Shown: positions 15,560-25,045 of the stretch, piece by piece
Position numbering within the stretch: position 1 is the stretch's first letter
Layout: each line of letters begins with the position of its first letter
Assembly: GCA_022709385.1 (NCBI GenBank)
Contig: JAKLIX010000015.1
Span: forward strand, 1 to 64,000
Source: Bacteroidota bacterium
GTDB taxonomy: Bacteria > Bacteroidota > Bacteroidia > Bacteroidales > CAIXZF01
DNA: 64,000 nt
Direction: 5' to 3'
The notes under the pieces: generated by a model
The model's input: the letters and a program-made list of their open reading frames with translations, nothing else
What the model was told of the DNA's origin: nothing
The model's database searches: none
Program-made: the position numbers and the translations under genes

Positions 15560-18500
15560 TCACCGCAACAGGGTGACCGTACCGCTGACCTTCCTGTCGA
15601 TGGGGGGTTGCGGGTAAGCAAAGGCCCTGTATGTGATCACAAAGAAGTAGGTTCCATCGGCACAAGGTGAGCCCTTGTTCTCAAGGGTTCCATCCCAGCC
15701 TTCCTCCAGATCATCGGATGTATAGACCTGTTTTCCCCAGCGGTTGAAAATATTTACATTGTAATCCAATATCTCTCCTTTAACCCTGGGTTTGAAGCGG
15801 TCATTTTTTTGATCATCGTTCGGAGTGAAGACATTCGGTATCTCCAGCTCGCTGCATTCAGCCACCATCACGCTGTCGGTATTAAAGCAACTGCCCAGGC
15901 CGACTTTAACCCAATAGACTCCCGGCTCAGTAACAATGTAATATTGTTCACTGCTTCCGTTCTGCCATTCGTAAGTGAGGGTGTCCGTTCCGGTGCCGGC
16001 ATCCAGTTGCAGTTCGGGAATATCGCAAAGATACAGGGTATCACCCAGATCCACAGCAGGCCTGGGCATGGTGCTGATCTGCACGGAATCTCCCATTTTT
16101 GCATAACACCCGGTAGCAAGGTTGCTGGCAATTACGGTGTAATAACCAGCAGTTTCAAACTTGCCTAATGACAGGCTGTCGCCGGAACCGCTAAACGGAA
16201 AACCATAAAACACCCCGTTAATCAGCAGCCGGTATTCCACACCGCTTTCTGATCCGCTCAGTCCGACCGGACTCCCGCCGCTGCCTTCGCAAACAATGCC
16301 TCCCCCGGTGACAGAAAACACTTCGGGTAAAGTATTGACGGTCAGCGTGGAACTATCTGTATTGCTGCAATTGTAAGCATCGGTGTACGTATAGAAAAGA
16401 TTAAAAATACCGGCACCGGTCACGGCAGGATCAAAGCTGTTGGCCAGGACACCGGGTCCGGAGTAGGTTCCGCCGGCCGGACTCCCGCCGCTGAGGTTCA
16501 CGGGTGGATCATTCAGGCAGACGTCGGGAAGATTCTGCAGGCTGACGGCAGGCAGGGGTCTGACGGTGATGGTCTGCAAGGCTGTGTCGGTACAGCCGTT
16601 TGCATCAGTATACATGTATTCAAGTTGAAAAGAACCGACACCTGTCACGGAAGGATCAAAGCTGCCGGCAAGAACTCCGTTTCCTGCATAGGTTCCTCCG
16701 ACGGGTGTTCCGCCGCTGAGGACAGCCGGGTCGCTGTTGAGGCATAGGTCGGAAAGCGGGCTGAACTGCACCAGGGGGAGGTTCAGGACATTGATATTCT
16801 GAAAGGCCGTGTTGCTGCAACCGTTGCCATCCTGCCAGGTGTATGAGATCACATGCGTTCCGGCGCCGGCGCTTGCAGGGTCAAATTCAGACCCGCTTAC
16901 TGCGGTACCGCTGTAAGTCCCGCCCGCCGGCAGGCCGCCTGAAAGCGTAAGCGGTGAGGCGTTCAGACAAACATCCGCGAGCGGATCAAGGCTGACAAGG
17001 GGTAGATCGTGAACCGTAAGGTTCTGAGTGGCCGCATTGGTGCAACCGTTGGGATCGGTATAGGAGTATGTGATGGCAAAGGTTCCGGTTCCGGAGATCA
17101 GCGTATTGAAATTGCCATTGGTCACGGCAGTTCCGGAATAGGTACCGCCGGGAGGACTGCCGCCTGTAAGCGAAACAATCCCGGCATTTACACAAAGTGA
17201 TGCAAGGTTAGCCAGATTCACTGCAGGAACGGGAAATACGGTAATACTCTGACCGGATGCCGCGGTACAACCGTTATTATCTGTATAGGAATAAGTCAGG
17301 GTAAAGGTACCGGGTCCAGTAATTGCCGGGTTGAATAAGCCGCCGCTGAGACCTGGTCCGCTGTAAGTCCCACCGGCAGGTGAGCCACCGGAAATGACCA
17401 CCGGTGCACTGTTTACACAGACAGGTGCGGGAGGCAGAAAAGTGACGGAAGGCAGGTTGAATACCTGAATGGGCTGTGTATTGCTGCCCTGGCAGTTAAA
17501 CATATCAGTGTAGGAATAGGTGATATTGAAACTGCCGCTGCCCACGGCGGAAGGATTGAAAACATTTCCTGTGACGCCCGGGCCGGAGTAAGTACCTCCT
17601 GCAGGTGTTCCCCCACTCAGCGGCAAAGGAGGTGCATTTACGCAAATACCTGCAAAGGGCTGGAGGTTTACGGCCGGAGCGGGATAGACGGTAATGTTGG
17701 ATACTGCCGTATCATCACAGCCATAGGCATTGGCCAGGATGTATGTGATCGGAAAGGTGCCGTTACCTGAAACCGAAGGATCAAAAGTGTTGCCGATGAC
17801 ACCTGTACCCGAATAAGTACCGCCTGCAGGGAAACCTGTATTGAGCGGAAGTGGCGGGATACCTGAACACAGACTGGGGAGTGGCGGGAGAAAGACGTTT
17901 GGGGCCGGAAATACGGTTATATCGGTGGAATCGAGACTCATACAGGAATCTGCCGTATAATATATATACTTTATGGTATGCGTTCCAGTGCCGGCAGCAG
18001 CGGGGAGAAACACATCGGTAAAAACACCTGAGCCCGAGTAATAACCCCCGGGAGGAGAGCCCTGCGTCAGGTTGACTGCGCCTGCATCGATACACATATC
18101 CGGTATCGGCGACATTTCCACGATAGGCTCAAAGTCGTTCACCGTTACACAGGTAGTGGCCGACAAACCGCCGGCATCGGTTACCGTGACACAATATGTT
18201 CCTGCACATAATCCGCTTGCCGTGGCCGTCATCTGGGTCTGGCCGTCGTCCCACAGATATGTATATGGTGGTGTACCACCGCTGACATTTACCGTGGCAG
18301 AACCGTTGCAGGTGATCACCGGAGGAGGGGCACATACTGTATTACAGGTACCATAAGTAGCTGCTGCCTGGCTGTTTACCGCCCAATTCCCTCCATCGGG
18401 AAACCTGCGGATTGACAAGCCAATGGAAGGGGTGCCGTTAAAAATTTGTGTCTTGCGGTTAGCGGGAATATTATTGTAAGAAGCAAGTGTTCCGGTAAAG

Positions 18501-19126
18501 GGGCAATTACCCGGAGGATTGCAGGGCGATCCGCTTAATGCCTGTGCATTCGGATTGTTCCAGGTAATGGCATCTTGCGGGACCCCGTTTTGATCATAAA
18601 AGGCAAACCAACCCCCTGCATCCGGGAACCACAAACGGGAACCGCCGCCATAACAAACGCTGCTGGATCCTGGCGTAACCACCACTTCCAGCGTTCTGCC
18701 GCCATTCTGTACAAGGAGATTGGCAGGAACTGCAGCTGCATTGACCCCTCTGACGATGACGAAACCTCGCGGGGGTACAACCGTTCCCTGTGGAAGTTCG
18801 AAACCGCCTCCGTAATACTGGGTGGGAGTTCCGTCGGGGGAACGGTTTCCAAGAAAATAACAACTGATATCCACCGGTTTGCAGAGATCCGGATTGTAGA
18901 GTTCTATCCATTCAGCCCGCTGGGTGGCATTGTTTCCGGCAATGGATCCGTTTCCGGTGGTGGGCCGGATCATCACTTCATTGATCAGGATACTGGGGCC
19001 GTTGTAATTACAGCCGAATCCGTTGCATACGGTATTGATCTGGGATGATCCTGTAAGCGTCGGCTGGCCTTTCAGCGACAGGATAGTAAGCAGGACCATG
19101 AACAGAGAGAGGAAATAAATTCGCAT
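15560..19126 (-). CDS. T9SS type B secreted protein: lamin-tail, SprB-like, eight Ig-like repeats, gliding-motility CTD
   Basis: The ATG at 19126 begins a signal peptide (MRIYFLSLFMVLLTILSLKG); a TTG five codons earlier is less likely. Order of parts: a lamin-tail domain (INEVMIRPTTGNGS, RAEWIELYNP...PVDISCYFLGN), a SprB-type repeat (GGTPPYTYLWDDGQTQMTAT), eight Ig-like units of 75 residues (pattern CLN.P..LSGG.P.GGTYSG), an extra Ig-like segment, and the type B sorting domain (IPNVFTPNDDQKND, FNRWGKQVYTSDD, DGTYFFVITYRA). Type B CTD proteins are exported by T9SS and retained or released at the cell surface. The length of 1188 residues and the repeats suggest a stalk-like adhesin. PorT of the same secretion system is encoded 2 kb away. 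Confidence 0.93.
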   Translation of the reverse strand: MRIYFLSLFMVLLTILSLKGQPTLTGSSQINTVCNGFGCNYNGPSILINEVMIRPTTGNGSIAGNNATQRAEWIELYNPDLCKPVDISCYFLGNRSPDGTPTQYYGGGFELPQGTVVPPRGFVIVRGVNAAAVPANLLVQNGGRTLEVVVTPGSSSVCYGGGSRLWFPDAGGWFAFYDQNGVPQDAITWNNPNAQALSGSPCNPPGNCPFTGTLASYNNIPANRKTQIFNGTPSIGLSIRRFPDGGNWAVNSQAAATYGTCNTVCAPPPVITCNGSATVNVSGGTPPYTYLWDDGQTQMTATASGLCAGTYCVTVTDAGGLSATTCVTVNDFEPIVEMSPIPDMCIDAGAVNLTQGSPPGGYYSGSGVFTDVFLPAAAGTGTHTIKYIYYTADSCMSLDSTDITVFPAPNVFLPPLPSLCSGIPPLPLNTGFPAGGTYSGTGVIGNTFDPSVSGNGTFPITYILANAYGCDDTAVSNITVYPAPAVNLQPFAGICVNAPPLPLSGGTPAGGTYSGPGVTGNVFNPSAVGSGSFNITYSYTDMFNCQGSNTQPIQVFNLPSVTFLPPAPVCVNSAPVVISGGSPAGGTYSGPGLSGGLFNPAITGPGTFTLTYSYTDNNGCTAASGQSITVFPVPAVNLANLASLCVNAGIVSLTGGSPPGGTYSGTAVTNGNFNTLISGTGTFAITYSYTDPNGCTNAATQNLTVHDLPLVSLDPLADVCLNASPLTLSGGLPAGGTYSGTAVSGSEFDPASAGAGTHVISYTWQDGNGCSNTAFQNINVLNLPLVQFSPLSDLCLNSDPAVLSGGTPVGGTYAGNGVLAGSFDPSVTGVGSFQLEYMYTDANGCTDTALQTITVRPLPAVSLQNLPDVCLNDPPVNLSGGSPAGGTYSGPGVLANSFDPAVTGAGIFNLFYTYTDAYNCSNTDSSTLTVNTLPEVFSVTGGGIVCEGSGGSPVGLSGSESGVEYRLLINGVFYGFPFSGSGDSLSLGKFETAGYYTVIASNLATGCYAKMGDSVQISTMPRPAVDLGDTLYLCDIPELQLDAGTGTDTLTYEWQNGSSEQYYIVTEPGVYWVKVGLGSCFNTDSVMVAECSELEIPNVFTPNDDQKNDRFKPRVKGEILDYNVNIFNRWGKQVYTSDDLEEGWDGTLENKGSPCADGTYFFVITYRAFAYPQPPIDRKVSGTVTLLR
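16320..18110 (-). repeat. Eight in-frame Ig-like coding repeats, period 225 bp (75 aa)
   Basis: Protein units starting at the conserved Cys (CIDAG, CSGIP, CVNAP, CVNSA, CVNAG, CLNAS, CLNSD, CLNDP) follow one another; the first two are exactly 75 residues long. Unlike the array at 1-2150 they differ at many DNA positions, so this array is older or under diversifying pressure. Confidence 0.85.
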
Positions 19127-19164
19127 AAAGCTAAATACCAAAAGCTTGCCATTGTGTCAACCAA

Positions 19165-19172
19165 CAAAGATA
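19165..19172 (-). promoter_or_regulatory. -7 promoter box TATCTTTG of the type B secreted protein gene
   Basis: TATCTTTG on the minus strand matches TAnnTTTG, 38 bases upstream of the ATG at 19126. The neighbouring plus-strand box at 19206-19213 makes this spacer a divergent promoter region. Confidence 0.5.
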
Positions 19173-19205
19173 ACAAAAGAATATTCGGTGGGTTCATGCA
19201 ATTTA

Positions 19206-19213
19206 TAACTTTG
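19206..19213 (+). promoter_or_regulatory. -7 promoter box TAACTTTG of rfaE1-ubiE
   Basis: TAACTTTG matches the TAnnTTTG consensus and ends 23 bases before the ATG at 19237, a typical leader distance for this phylum. Confidence 0.5.
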
Positions 19214-19236
19214 CGGAAAATTCATCAACAGGGATC

Positions 19237-20259
19237 ATGGGAAACATGAATTACAGGCAACTTCTGGAAAGTTTCCGAAACAGAAAGGTTTTGGTTTTGG
19301 GAGATGTGATGATAGATGCCTACCTCTGGGGCCGTGTGGAAAGGATTTCGCCGGAAGCGCCGGTTCCGGTGGTTGCCCTTCACCGCCGTGAAAGCAGGCT
19401 CGGAGGAGCGGCCAATGTGGCGCTCAACCTTCTAGCCCTGGATGCTCAGCCCATACTCTGTGCGGTGATTGGAAACGACCGTCAGGGAGAGGTATTCAGG
19501 GAGCTGATGGAGGAAAGCGGGCTGACAGCCGACGGCATCCTCCAAAGCCGGGAAAGGATCACCACCACCAAATTCAGGGTGATCGGAAATAACACCCAGA
19601 TGCTACGGGTGGACGAAGAACACACGCATGACCTGAGCGCCGGTGAGGAAGCCCTGTTTATTGCCGGTATTGAAAGGATACTGAGAGAGCATCGCATCGA
19701 AGTGATCCTTTTCCAGGATTATAACAAGGGCGTGCTGACACCTTCCCTGATCAGCAGGCTTATTGATGCGGCCGCGAACAGCAATATCCCGGTCTGTGTT
19801 GATCCGAAGAAAAAAAACTTCGATTTGTACCGCAGCGTGACCCTGTTCAAGCCCAACCTGAAGGAGTTGAAGGAAGGACTTAAACTTGACTTCGACCATC
19901 GTGATTCGGTTCAGCTTGAATCAGCCGTCAGTGTCCTTCAGGACAGGCAACAACCGGATATGGTGTTGCTCACCCTTTCGGAAGAGGGAGTTTTCCTCAG
20001 ATACAGGGAAACGGCAGGATCTCATGCCAGCTTCATCATACCCGCTCACAAGCGGGCGATCGCCGATGTGTCGGGTGCGGGTGATACCGTGATCAGTGTG
20101 GCAGCCCTGTGCCTGGCGTCCGGTTCCACTCCGGAACAACTGGCGGTGTTGTCAAATCTGGCCGGCGGACTGGTCTGCGAAGCAGTGGGGGTGGTTCCCA
20201 TCGACAAATCCCGCCTGTTGAATGAAGCTGGATTACTGGACGAAAAACAAGCGCTATGA
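19237..20259 (+). CDS. rfaE1: D-glycero-beta-D-manno-heptose-7-phosphate kinase (RfaE1/HldE N-domain type)
   Basis: This is a PfkB-fold kinase of 340 residues. Visible motifs are GDVMIDAYLWGRVERISPEA at 22-41, GGAANVALNL at 56-65, VDPKKKNF at 188-195 and the anion-hole/catalytic DVSGAGDT at 277-284 (base Asp283). The RISPEAPVPV segment is diagnostic of heptose-7-phosphate kinases, which make ADP-heptose precursors for lipopolysaccharide core. Here the kinase stands alone, without the nucleotidyltransferase domain fused in E. coli HldE. It overlaps ubiE by ATGA (20256-20259), indicating translational coupling. The rfaE1-ubiE-porT order is frequent in Bacteroidota. Confidence 0.92.
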   Translation: MGNMNYRQLLESFRNRKVLVLGDVMIDAYLWGRVERISPEAPVPVVALHRRESRLGGAANVALNLLALDAQPILCAVIGNDRQGEVFRELMEESGLTADGILQSRERITTTKFRVIGNNTQMLRVDEEHTHDLSAGEEALFIAGIERILREHRIEVILFQDYNKGVLTPSLISRLIDAAANSNIPVCVDPKKKNFDLYRSVTLFKPNLKELKEGLKLDFDHRDSVQLESAVSVLQDRQQPDMVLLTLSEEGVFLRYRETAGSHASFIIPAHKRAIADVSGAGDTVISVAALCLASGSTPEQLAVLSNLAGGLVCEAVGVVPIDKSRLLNEAGLLDEKQAL

Positions 20260-20975
20260 GCAACGGGCACAGGGTATCGCCCGGAAAAAAAGAAAGGGTG
20301 AGGCATATGTTCAACGACATTGCACCCCGCTATGATTTCCTGAATCACTTCTTGTCGATGGGGATTGACATCCGGTGGCGGAGAAGGGTCGTGAACCTGG
20401 CACAGGAACGCAAACCTGCCGGCATTCTTGATGTTGCCACAGGGACCGCCGATCTGGCCATTGCGCTGGCAGCCTGCCACCCTGAGCGTATCTGTGGGCT
20501 TGATATTTCAGACAAAATGCTTGCCATCGGCAGAGAAAAGATCCGGAAAAAAAGCCTGGATCAACTGATCTCACTGCAAACTGGTGATTCCGAATCACTT
20601 CCCTTCGACAGCAACACTTTTGACCTGGCAACAGCCGCATTCGGCGTAAGAAACTTCGAGAACCTGCAACAAGGGATCCGGGAGATGTACCGGGTTCTGA
20701 AGCCAGGCGGTCAGATCATCATCCTCGAATTTTCCCGTGTCCGGAATCCTTTGCTGCGTGCATTATACCATGCATATTTCCGCATCATCCTCCCGCTGAT
20801 CGGAAGACTGGTATCAAAGCATGCATCCGCTTACCACTACCTGCCTTCTTCTGTTGAAACATTTCCCCACGACCAGGCATTTCTCGCTATCCTCACAGAA
20901 ACGGGTTTTGAAAACACTTGCCAGCAAAGGCTGACAGGTGGAATCGCAAGTATCTATTCGGGAGATAAGAAATAG
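20256..20975 (+). CDS. ubiE: Demethylmenaquinone methyltransferase (UbiE/MenG)
   Basis: The 239-residue SAM-dependent C-methyltransferase has the UbiE signature VRHMFNDIAPRYDFLNH at 15-31, the SAM-binding LDVATGTADLAIA at 58-70, GLDISDKML at 81-89, and the post-motif GVRNFENLQQGIREMYRVLK. It ends with the C-terminal GGIASIYSG typical of the family. It methylates demethylmenaquinone to menaquinone, the likely respiratory quinone of this organism. The start ATG overlaps the rfaE1 stop. PorT follows after 80 bases with its own promoter-like box. Confidence 0.95.
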   Translation: MSNGHRVSPGKKERVRHMFNDIAPRYDFLNHFLSMGIDIRWRRRVVNLAQERKPAGILDVATGTADLAIALAACHPERICGLDISDKMLAIGREKIRKKSLDQLISLQTGDSESLPFDSNTFDLATAAFGVRNFENLQQGIREMYRVLKPGGQIIILEFSRVRNPLLRALYHAYFRIILPLIGRLVSKHASAYHYLPSSVETFPHDQAFLAILTETGFENTCQQRLTGGIASIYSGDKK

Positions 20976-20980
20976 TTTCG

Positions 20981-20988
20981 TAATTTTG
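20981..20988 (+). promoter_or_regulatory. -7 promoter box TAATTTTG upstream of porT
   Basis: TAATTTTG matches TAnnTTTG and lies just behind the ubiE stop, about 67 bases before the porT start. It suggests that porT can be transcribed independently of rfaE1-ubiE. Confidence 0.5.
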
Positions 20989-21055
20989 CACTCCTTTTTC
21001 CGGAAAATAAAACACCTTCCCGGCCGTTGAACTTGCACACCAAGCCATTCCACCC

Positions 21056-21775
21056 GTGAAAATCCACAAGATCAGTCCCATTCTTCTCATCATCCTGCTG
21101 ATCTCATCCTGGAGTGACGTTGCAGCCCAGAGAAGAACTCCGGAGAATCTGCCTAAATATGACCTTGCCCCCTATCATTTCGGATTTATTTTGGGGCTGA
21201 ACCAGATGCATTTCACGGTAAAGAATGTCAAGGATTTTGAAAGGCAGGATTCTGTGTATGCAGTGCTTGCCGAACCCGAAATGGGTTTTCATATCGGGAT
21301 TGTCAGCAACCTCAGGCTTGGAGATTACTGGGATCTGCGTTTTATCCCTTCCCTGGCCTTCGGTGAAAGATCGATGGTATTTACCAGGGCCATCAAGGAT
21401 ACCGTGTTTTTCGACACCCGTAAGAAAGTGGAATCCACCTATCTCGACTTCCCATTCTACCTGAAATACAAATCCAAGCGGCTCCACAACGCCAGGGCAT
21501 ATGTGATCAGCGGCTTCAAGTATTCCGTCGACCTTGCTTCACAGGCAAAAAAGAAGGAACAGGATGAAGAGATCAGGATTAAACTCAAGAAAAACGATGT
21601 GGCCTTTGAATTCGGGGTGGGCTTTGATTTCTACACCACCTACTTCAAATTCGGAACAGAGATAAAGATGTCATACGGGCTCAGGGACATCCTGAAACAC
21701 GAAGCCAATGTTTTTACTTCCAACATTCAGAAGCTGAATTCCAAAATATTTCAGTTTACGCTGACATTTGAATAA
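21056..21775 (+). CDS. porT: Type IX secretion system protein PorT
   Basis: The 239-residue outer-membrane barrel starts at GTG 21056. It has a signal peptide (about 1-24, cleaved near AAQ) and the PorT hallmark PYHFGFILGLNQMHF at about 39-53. GFHIGIVSNLRLGDYWDLRFIP and STYLDFPFYLKYKSKR follow, and it ends with QFTLTFE. PorT is required for T9SS maturation and export in Porphyromonas and Flavobacterium. Its presence explains how the CTD-bearing proteins at 15560-19126, 51394-57243 and 58620-60416 can be secreted. No other T9SS core gene (porK-N, sov, porV) is in the window. Confidence 0.93.
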   Translation: MKIHKISPILLIILLISSWSDVAAQRRTPENLPKYDLAPYHFGFILGLNQMHFTVKNVKDFERQDSVYAVLAEPEMGFHIGIVSNLRLGDYWDLRFIPSLAFGERSMVFTRAIKDTVFFDTRKKVESTYLDFPFYLKYKSKRLHNARAYVISGFKYSVDLASQAKKKEQDEEIRIKLKKNDVAFEFGVGFDFYTTYFKFGTEIKMSYGLRDILKHEANVFTSNIQKLNSKIFQFTLTFE

Positions 21776-21778
21776 GGG

Positions 21779-22849
21779 TCAGCAATGGTTTCCCTCCACC
21801 ACTTCCCTCATCAGGCACAGCTTGGCTTCCATATCCTTCAGCAGCACGAACTGGGTGGCAGCCCTGACCAGGTTATGACCGAAATAATCGCAATGATAAT
21901 AATGATCCCCGTTAAGATGATCTGTCAGGAAACGCAATCCCTGCAGGAAAGTGATATACAGGGGAGCATAGGTAAGCGATGTCCGTTCAGCTTCCTGCAG
22001 TACCGGTGAGACACTTTCAATAAATTGATTGGCAAATGCTTTATACATTTTCAGATTAAACCGCACCAGGCAGGTGTCTTTTTCGTCTTCACCGGCTTTA
22101 TTGGCCAATGTTCGCACTGCATCCCCGAAATCATACAGCAGGTAGCCGGGCATAACGGTATCCAGATCTATCAGGGCCAAAGCCCGCTGGTCCCCGTTGA
22201 AAAGGAGGTTGTTAAATTTTGTGTCGTTGTGAATAATGCGTACCGGCAGTCCGGCCTCACGAACCATCCGGGAATAGGCATGCATGGCCTGATTAAACCT
22301 GTCAGCGGTCCGGACCTCCTGTCCCGTCTCCTTCAGCCGTTCAGGAGAGGCTGATTTCAGGGCGGCAGTGTATTGTTCCCACCTGAATTCCAGGTCATGG
22401 AAACCCGGCAGCAGCACTTCGAGCAGGCCGGCTTCCAAATCCGACAACGCCAGGATAAAACTCCCGAGCGCTTTTCCAAACTCCCCGGCCATTTCAGTAC
22501 TCTGCGGTTTATCGTACACCAGGCTGCCCGGAATAAACCGCATCATTCGCCAGTATCCACCATTGCCATCAACGAAATACAAGCCACCGTTCTTCAATGG
22601 AACCAGCATGGGGATCAGATAGGGATAGGCATTGCCTCGCTTCTGCAGGTGAGTGGTTACCAGATGGATGTTATGCATGAGGCCGGAAATGTCAGGAAAA
22701 ACGTCGTGGTTAATCCGCTGTATGATATAACTTTCCTCCCCTTCAGCCAGGAAAGTCTCATGGATATGTCCGCAATTCACCGGGCTAATCAGGTGGCTGT
22801 GTCCCTTTGTCCTGAACTGAGATACGATATGGTCAAGCGATTCCATCAT
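21779..22849 (-). CDS. NahK-like sugar 1-kinase (aminoglycoside phosphotransferase fold)
   Basis: This 356-residue kinase has the APH/choline-kinase fold. The catalytic loop is IIHNDTKFNNLLF (HxDxxxxN, near residue 206) and the metal-binding block is ALIDLDTVMPGYLLYDFGDAVR. The N-terminal lobe contains YIIQRINHDVFPD. This pattern is shared with N-acetylhexosamine 1-kinases (NahK) and with proteins once labelled 'mucin desulfatase' in Bacteroidota. It probably phosphorylates a HexNAc or hexose at C1, feeding the nucleotidyltransferase encoded just upstream. ATG 22849 is preferred over the TTG one codon earlier. It is the last gene of the sugar operon, three bases from the convergent porT stop. 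Confidence 0.85.
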   Translation of the reverse strand: MMESLDHIVSQFRTKGHSHLISPVNCGHIHETFLAEGEESYIIQRINHDVFPDISGLMHNIHLVTTHLQKRGNAYPYLIPMLVPLKNGGLYFVDGNGGYWRMMRFIPGSLVYDKPQSTEMAGEFGKALGSFILALSDLEAGLLEVLLPGFHDLEFRWEQYTAALKSASPERLKETGQEVRTADRFNQAMHAYSRMVREAGLPVRIIHNDTKFNNLLFNGDQRALALIDLDTVMPGYLLYDFGDAVRTLANKAGEDEKDTCLVRFNLKMYKAFANQFIESVSPVLQEAERTSLTYAPLYITFLQGLRFLTDHLNGDHYYHCDYFGHNLVRAATQFVLLKDMEAKLCLMREVVEGNHC

Positions 22850-22853
22850 CAAT

Positions 22854-23753
22854 TCAATGCCAGAGTCTTTCAGGGTATAGCCCTTGGCCGATCAGATTCC
22901 TGATGTTGTTTATCACAGCGGCCCTGTCTTCCTGATATGTAACACCAAACCAGGACGCATTCGTTTTCAGTACTTCCACGGTGGCCTGACCATGCTGTAT
23001 CAGGGTATCAATGGCAGTGGAGAGATAGAACTCCGCTGTTAGCTGATCTTTCCCGGTTTTCATGAATTCCGTGAAAAGCTCCTTCAGCCGGGTGAAGAAA
23101 AAGGGTCTGAAACCCCAGAAATTCATAGACACGATTGCATTTTCAGAAAGAGGTATCTGGTTTTCACCTTCCCCTGCAATGATGCGGCCTTCCGAGAAGC
23201 GGATTTTGGTCCGTTCTGTAATGCCAAGCAGTTTATTATCATCATCTGCCTCACAGATGCCGCGTGAGACGAATCCGTGAGGCGAAAGCGTGTTTCCGAG
23301 GGCATAGCCTGCCATTGCGTAACTTGTATCATTCCCTTCATTACTGAGAAAAGCCGCCATGGACTGGTATGCTTCGGGTCCGTAATAATCATCGGCGTTG
23401 ATCACGGCAAAGGGTGCATGAATAAAATCTTCGGCTACCATTACCGCATGCCCTGTCCCCCATGGTTTTACCCTTCCGCTGGGAGGTACCAGACCATCGG
23501 GAATCATATCCAGTTCCTGGTAAGCAAACTCGAAGGGAACATTTACGGCAAGCTTGTCAGTGAAGGTTTTCCTGAAATCATCGGCGATATTCTTTCGGAT
23601 GACGAACACCACCTTTCCAAAACCCGCCCTCAGAGCATCGTACACAGAATATTCCATAATTGTTTCTCCGGAAGGGCCCACGGCATCCACCTGTTTGAGC
23701 CCTCCGTACCTGCTTCCCAGGCCGGCGGCAAGTATCACCAGTTCCGGTTTCAT
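22854..23753 (-). CDS. Sugar-phosphate nucleotidyltransferase
   Basis: The start is set at 23753 because MKPELVILAAGLGSRYGGLK places the canonical nucleotide-binding LAAGLGSRYGGLKQ loop at the N-terminus. This ATG forms an ATGA overlap with the MFS transporter stop. The 299-residue Rossmann-like protein also shows the DAVGPSGETIMEYSVYDA block, PWGTGHAVMVAEDF (base recognition), INADDYYG (metal-binding Asp pair) and VSMNFWGFRP. It probably transfers UMP or another NMP to a sugar 1-phosphate. Between a transporter and a NahK-like kinase, it likely activates the scavenged sugar to an NDP-sugar. The specific sugar cannot be read from sequence. Confidence 0.87.
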   Translation of the reverse strand: MKPELVILAAGLGSRYGGLKQVDAVGPSGETIMEYSVYDALRAGFGKVVFVIRKNIADDFRKTFTDKLAVNVPFEFAYQELDMIPDGLVPPSGRVKPWGTGHAVMVAEDFIHAPFAVINADDYYGPEAYQSMAAFLSNEGNDTSYAMAGYALGNTLSPHGFVSRGICEADDDNKLLGITERTKIRFSEGRIIAGEGENQIPLSENAIVSMNFWGFRPFFFTRLKELFTEFMKTGKDQLTAEFYLSTAIDTLIQHGQATVEVLKTNASWFGVTYQEDRAAVINNIRNLIGQGLYPERLWH

Positions 23754-25015
23754 GCCTGATTCCTCCAACTTTTCAGGCGGTACCACCAGGTGGCGTATAA
23801 CAGGATCATAAGATAACAGGGTAATAAGATCATGTAGGCTGTCTGCGGACTGTAAAGATCGGCAATTTTGCCCCACAGCAGCGGAAGCAGGGCTCCTCCT
23901 GCGATGGCCATGATGAGGATAGCCGAACCGGTTTTGATGAAGCGGCCGAGTTGATGAATGGCAAGGGGCCAGATGGCAGGCCAGACGAGCGCATTGGCAA
24001 GTCCAAGCAGGGCAATGAAGATCACGGAGGTCTTCCCGGGGACAGCCAGAACCATCACTGAAAGCAGCATGCCAAGCAGGGCAGAATACACCAGGGCCCG
24101 CCGCTGGCTGATGATGCGTGGAATGAGAATAATGCCCAGGGCGTAACCGACCACCATGGCGATCAACGTATACGTGGTAAATGCCCGTGCCGTGGCAAGC
24201 GGTATGCCGAGGGATTTTCCGTAGGTAATAATCGTATCCCCGGCAATCACCTCTGCCCCTACGTAAAAGAACAACGCAAGCGCACCAAGGATCAGGTGCG
24301 GGAACCCGAATATGCTGCCCTTCCCTTCCAGACTGGCTCCATGCTCCGTGCTGTCCTGTTCCAACTCAACTTCAGGCAGGGGGGAGAAGCGGATCATCAG
24401 CCCGAGGAAAACCAGGATGGCCGTCATCACAAGATAGGGTACTATCACCCTGGACGCCAGTGCATCCAGGGCAAGCTGCTTTTGCATCACGTCCATGGCG
24501 TCAAGACTTTTCACAAACTCATCTCCGTCGCTCAGGATAAAAAATGCCAGTATGAGCGGTGCAATGGCCCCGGCCACTTTGTTGCAAATTCCCATAATGC
24601 TGATCCGCTTTGCAGCACTTTCAACCGGTCCGATGATGGTGATATACGGATTTGAAGCAGTCTGCAAAATGGCAAGTCCGGTTCCCATTACGAAAAGTCC
24701 TGCAAGAAAAGTGAAATAGGTTCTGGTCATGGCTGCGGGAATAAACATCAACGTTCCAGCCGCCATCACGATTAAACCAAGGGTCATACCATTCTTAAAG
24801 CCTGTCTTTTTCAATACCCAGGACGAAGGCAAGGCCATCACCGTGTAACTGATATAAAATGCGAAAGCTACAAACAGGGCCTCAAAGTTGGTCAGTTCAC
24901 AGGCTATCTTCAGATAGGGGATCAGGATGCCGTTCAACCAGGTCACAAAACCAAAAATGAAAAACAAGGCTCCGATGATCCCGATAGAAATGATGTAATT
25001 GCGTTTTTCAGTCAT
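23750..25015 (-). CDS. Sugar MFS transporter, FucP/GluP/NagP type
   Basis: With the start at MTEKRNYIISIG (25015) this is a 421-residue, 12-helix major facilitator. Family signs are the first helix FFIFGFVTWLNGILIPYLK, FALFVAFAFYISYTVMALPSSWVLKKTGFK-like spacing after it, GTGLAILQTASNPYITIIGP in helix 4-5, and a long central loop with FVKSLDAMDVMQKQLA. FucP-type carriers are sugar:proton symporters of the inner membrane. Here it presumably imports the monosaccharide released by the GH-D enzyme encoded 30 bases upstream. Its stop overlaps the nucleotidyltransferase start (ATGA). Confidence 0.93.
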   Translation of the reverse strand: MTEKRNYIISIGIIGALFFIFGFVTWLNGILIPYLKIACELTNFEALFVAFAFYISYTVMALPSSWVLKKTGFKNGMTLGLIVMAAGTLMFIPAAMTRTYFTFLAGLFVMGTGLAILQTASNPYITIIGPVESAAKRISIMGICNKVAGAIAPLILAFFILSDGDEFVKSLDAMDVMQKQLALDALASRVIVPYLVMTAILVFLGLMIRFSPLPEVELEQDSTEHGASLEGKGSIFGFPHLILGALALFFYVGAEVIAGDTIITYGKSLGIPLATARAFTTYTLIAMVVGYALGIILIPRIISQRRALVYSALLGMLLSVMVLAVPGKTSVIFIALLGLANALVWPAIWPLAIHQLGRFIKTGSAILIMAIAGGALLPLLWGKIADLYSPQTAYMILLPCYLMILLYATWWYRLKSWRNQA

Positions 25016-25045
25016 CACATTCAGAGAGTTTATTTGAATCAATAC

